Assembly: GCA_031289385.1 (NCBI GenBank) | Contig: JAITPP010000122.1 | Coordinates: forward strand, 1 to 5,195 | Direction: 5' to 3' | DNA length: 5,195 nt | DNA from: Prevotellaceae bacterium | GTDB taxonomy: Bacteria > Bacteroidota > Bacteroidia > Bacteroidales > UBA932 | Shown here: positions 4,282 through 5,195 of the stretch, piece after piece | Numbering within the stretch: the first letter of the stretch is position 1 | Layout of the letters: the number at the start of each line of letters is the position of its first letter | The notes under the pieces: generated by a model | What the model was told of the DNA's origin: nothing | What the model saw: only the letters and a program-made list of their open reading frames with translations | Databases searched by the model: none | Position numbers and translations under genes: made by a program

Positions 4282-5195
4282 TTATTCATCTATTTCCCTG
4301 AAAAGTTGTTTTTTATAGCTATCGGGCGACAAGCCGTAGCGTTTGTTGAACATACGTTGAAAATTTCGGCGCGAACCGAAACCCGACATAAACGCTATTG
4401 TTTCAATAGTATGTTTATTTTCGAGAAACAGATTACGCGCATAGTTCAATCGAAACTCGTTTATATAATCGGTAAATGTCATTCCTGTGTAATGTTTAAT
4501 TGCGTTATGCAGATATTTTTCATTTGTTCCTATCATTTCGGCTAATTCTCGGCGTGTTATATCTGTATTTGTATGAATATCATTGTTTTTCATAAATTCG
4601 CTAAGGCGGCTAAATAAATTTTCTTCTTCGCTGTAAGGAATGGCATCATCATCATTTCTAAAAGCGTTTTGCAGTTTTTTGACGCGTTCGCGTTCTTGTT
4701 CCATTTCTTTAACAATAGAGTCCTGTTCGAGTATGCGTTGTACAAGTTTCTTGTTTATTATCTGTTTCTTACGATAGTTATAAACAACAATTATCAATAT
4801 CGACAAGCATAATACAAAAATAACAACGCTCAATTGGAACAGGCTTTTTTGTTTCATTATGGTTTCATCTTTAAGGGCATTTTTGGTTTCAAACAGTTCC
4901 TGCTCGGCTCGCAGTATAATCAGTGCATCGGTTTTTTCTTCGTGCTTAACAACGGTTGCCTGTATCGAATCGACGTATAGATATGCCTGTGTTATGTTAT
5001 CTGTGGCAGAGTAATAATGAAACAGCAGTATGTATAAATCTTTTTGCAGAAGTAATGATAATTTTGAATTATCCATAGCGTATATATCGTCAATCAAGGC
5101 TTTTGCCATTTCGGGCTGGTTTTGGGCAATGTAACATTCGCCCATGGCAATGGTTATTTCTGTATATACGTTTTCCTTTATTGCTTCGGGCAGCC
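4282..5195 (-). CDS. Membrane-anchored TPR / AraC-type transcriptional regulator (5' end outside window)
   Basis: The frame is open to the window edge, giving 303 visible residues. The internal Met at 5145 is not taken as the start because helical TPR-like sequence (LPEAIKENVYTEITIAMGEC) continues upstream of it. Visible order: TPR-like helices (about 1-85); a charged helix; one transmembrane helix (about 118-138, LFQLSVVIFVLCLSILIIVV); a coiled coil (about 140-180, rich in Lys, Glu, Gln); and a C-terminal AraC DNA-binding domain (about 195-298). The last has two helix-turn-helix units: RRELAEMIGTNEKYLHNAIK (about 214-233) and TIETIAFMSGFGSRRNFQRM (about 262-281), followed by the AraC signature GLSPDSYKK. 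The TPRs would be extracytoplasmic and the AraC domain cytoplasmic, a one-protein sensor layout known in Bacteroidota. The signal and target genes are not visible. The TAA stop directly abuts the heptamer array. Confidence 0.88.
   Translation of the reverse strand, partial: LPEAIKENVYTEITIAMGECYIAQNQPEMAKALIDDIYAMDNSKLSLLLQKDLYILLFHYYSATDNITQAYLYVDSIQATVVKHEEKTDALIILRAEQELFETKNALKDETIMKQKSLFQLSVVIFVLCLSILIIVVYNYRKKQIINKKLVQRILEQDSIVKEMEQERERVKKLQNAFRNDDDAIPYSEEENLFSRLSEFMKNNDIHTNTDITRRELAEMIGTNEKYLHNAIKHYTGMTFTDYINEFRLNYARNLFLENKHTIETIAFMSGFGSRRNFQRMFNKRYGLSPDSYKKQLFREIDE

Overview
The window looks like Bacteroidota, probably the Bacteroidales side. It is AT-rich. Genes lack clear Shine-Dalgarno sequences. 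Several upstream regions carry the Bacteroidota promoter pattern TTTG - about 19-20 nt - TAnnTTTG. The genes are of a Bacteroidota type: a ComEC with a degenerate C-terminal domain, and a TPR-transmembrane-AraC regulator. Gene-free DNA is full of short tandem and palindromic repeats. All four genes lie on the minus strand; I support no plus-strand gene.

Layout. 1-634: a two-gene unit, a TerB-like protein (634 to 236) followed after 2 nt by a Pro/Asn/Gln-rich protein of unknown function that runs off the window. About 640-1063: no convincing gene. On the minus strand this stretch has two Bacteroidota-type promoters and ends in an inverted repeat plus T-run just upstream of the TerB gene. In between it is dense in complementary segments: nested long-range stems, two hairpins with complementary loops, and two copies of one 8-mer competing for the same partner. 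I read it as a structured RNA of about 220 or 320 nt, either free-standing or a leader that controls the TerB operon. I cannot name its family, and it is the best candidate here for something undescribed. About 1064-1678: no gene, but a patchwork of repeats (CGCAAAG-type repeat, CCCCTAAA palindromes, paired GGGC hairpins, several 7-nt tandem arrays). 1679-3787: comEC. 3788-4281: comEC promoter, a 157-nt MITE-like element with about 34-nt terminal inverted repeats, and an uninterrupted array of about 24 heptanucleotide units. 4282-5195: the C-terminal part of a TPR/TM/AraC regulator, cut by the window edge.

The genes do not form an obvious pathway. The TerB-like protein and its downstream partner are probably co-transcribed, possibly under the upstream RNA. 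ComEC is a stand-alone DNA-uptake channel gene with its own promoter. The regulator is a membrane-anchored sensor whose targets are not visible. One link is structural: the comEC and regulator stop codons both abut the same 24-nt repeat block, which leads into TAC-containing tandem arrays.
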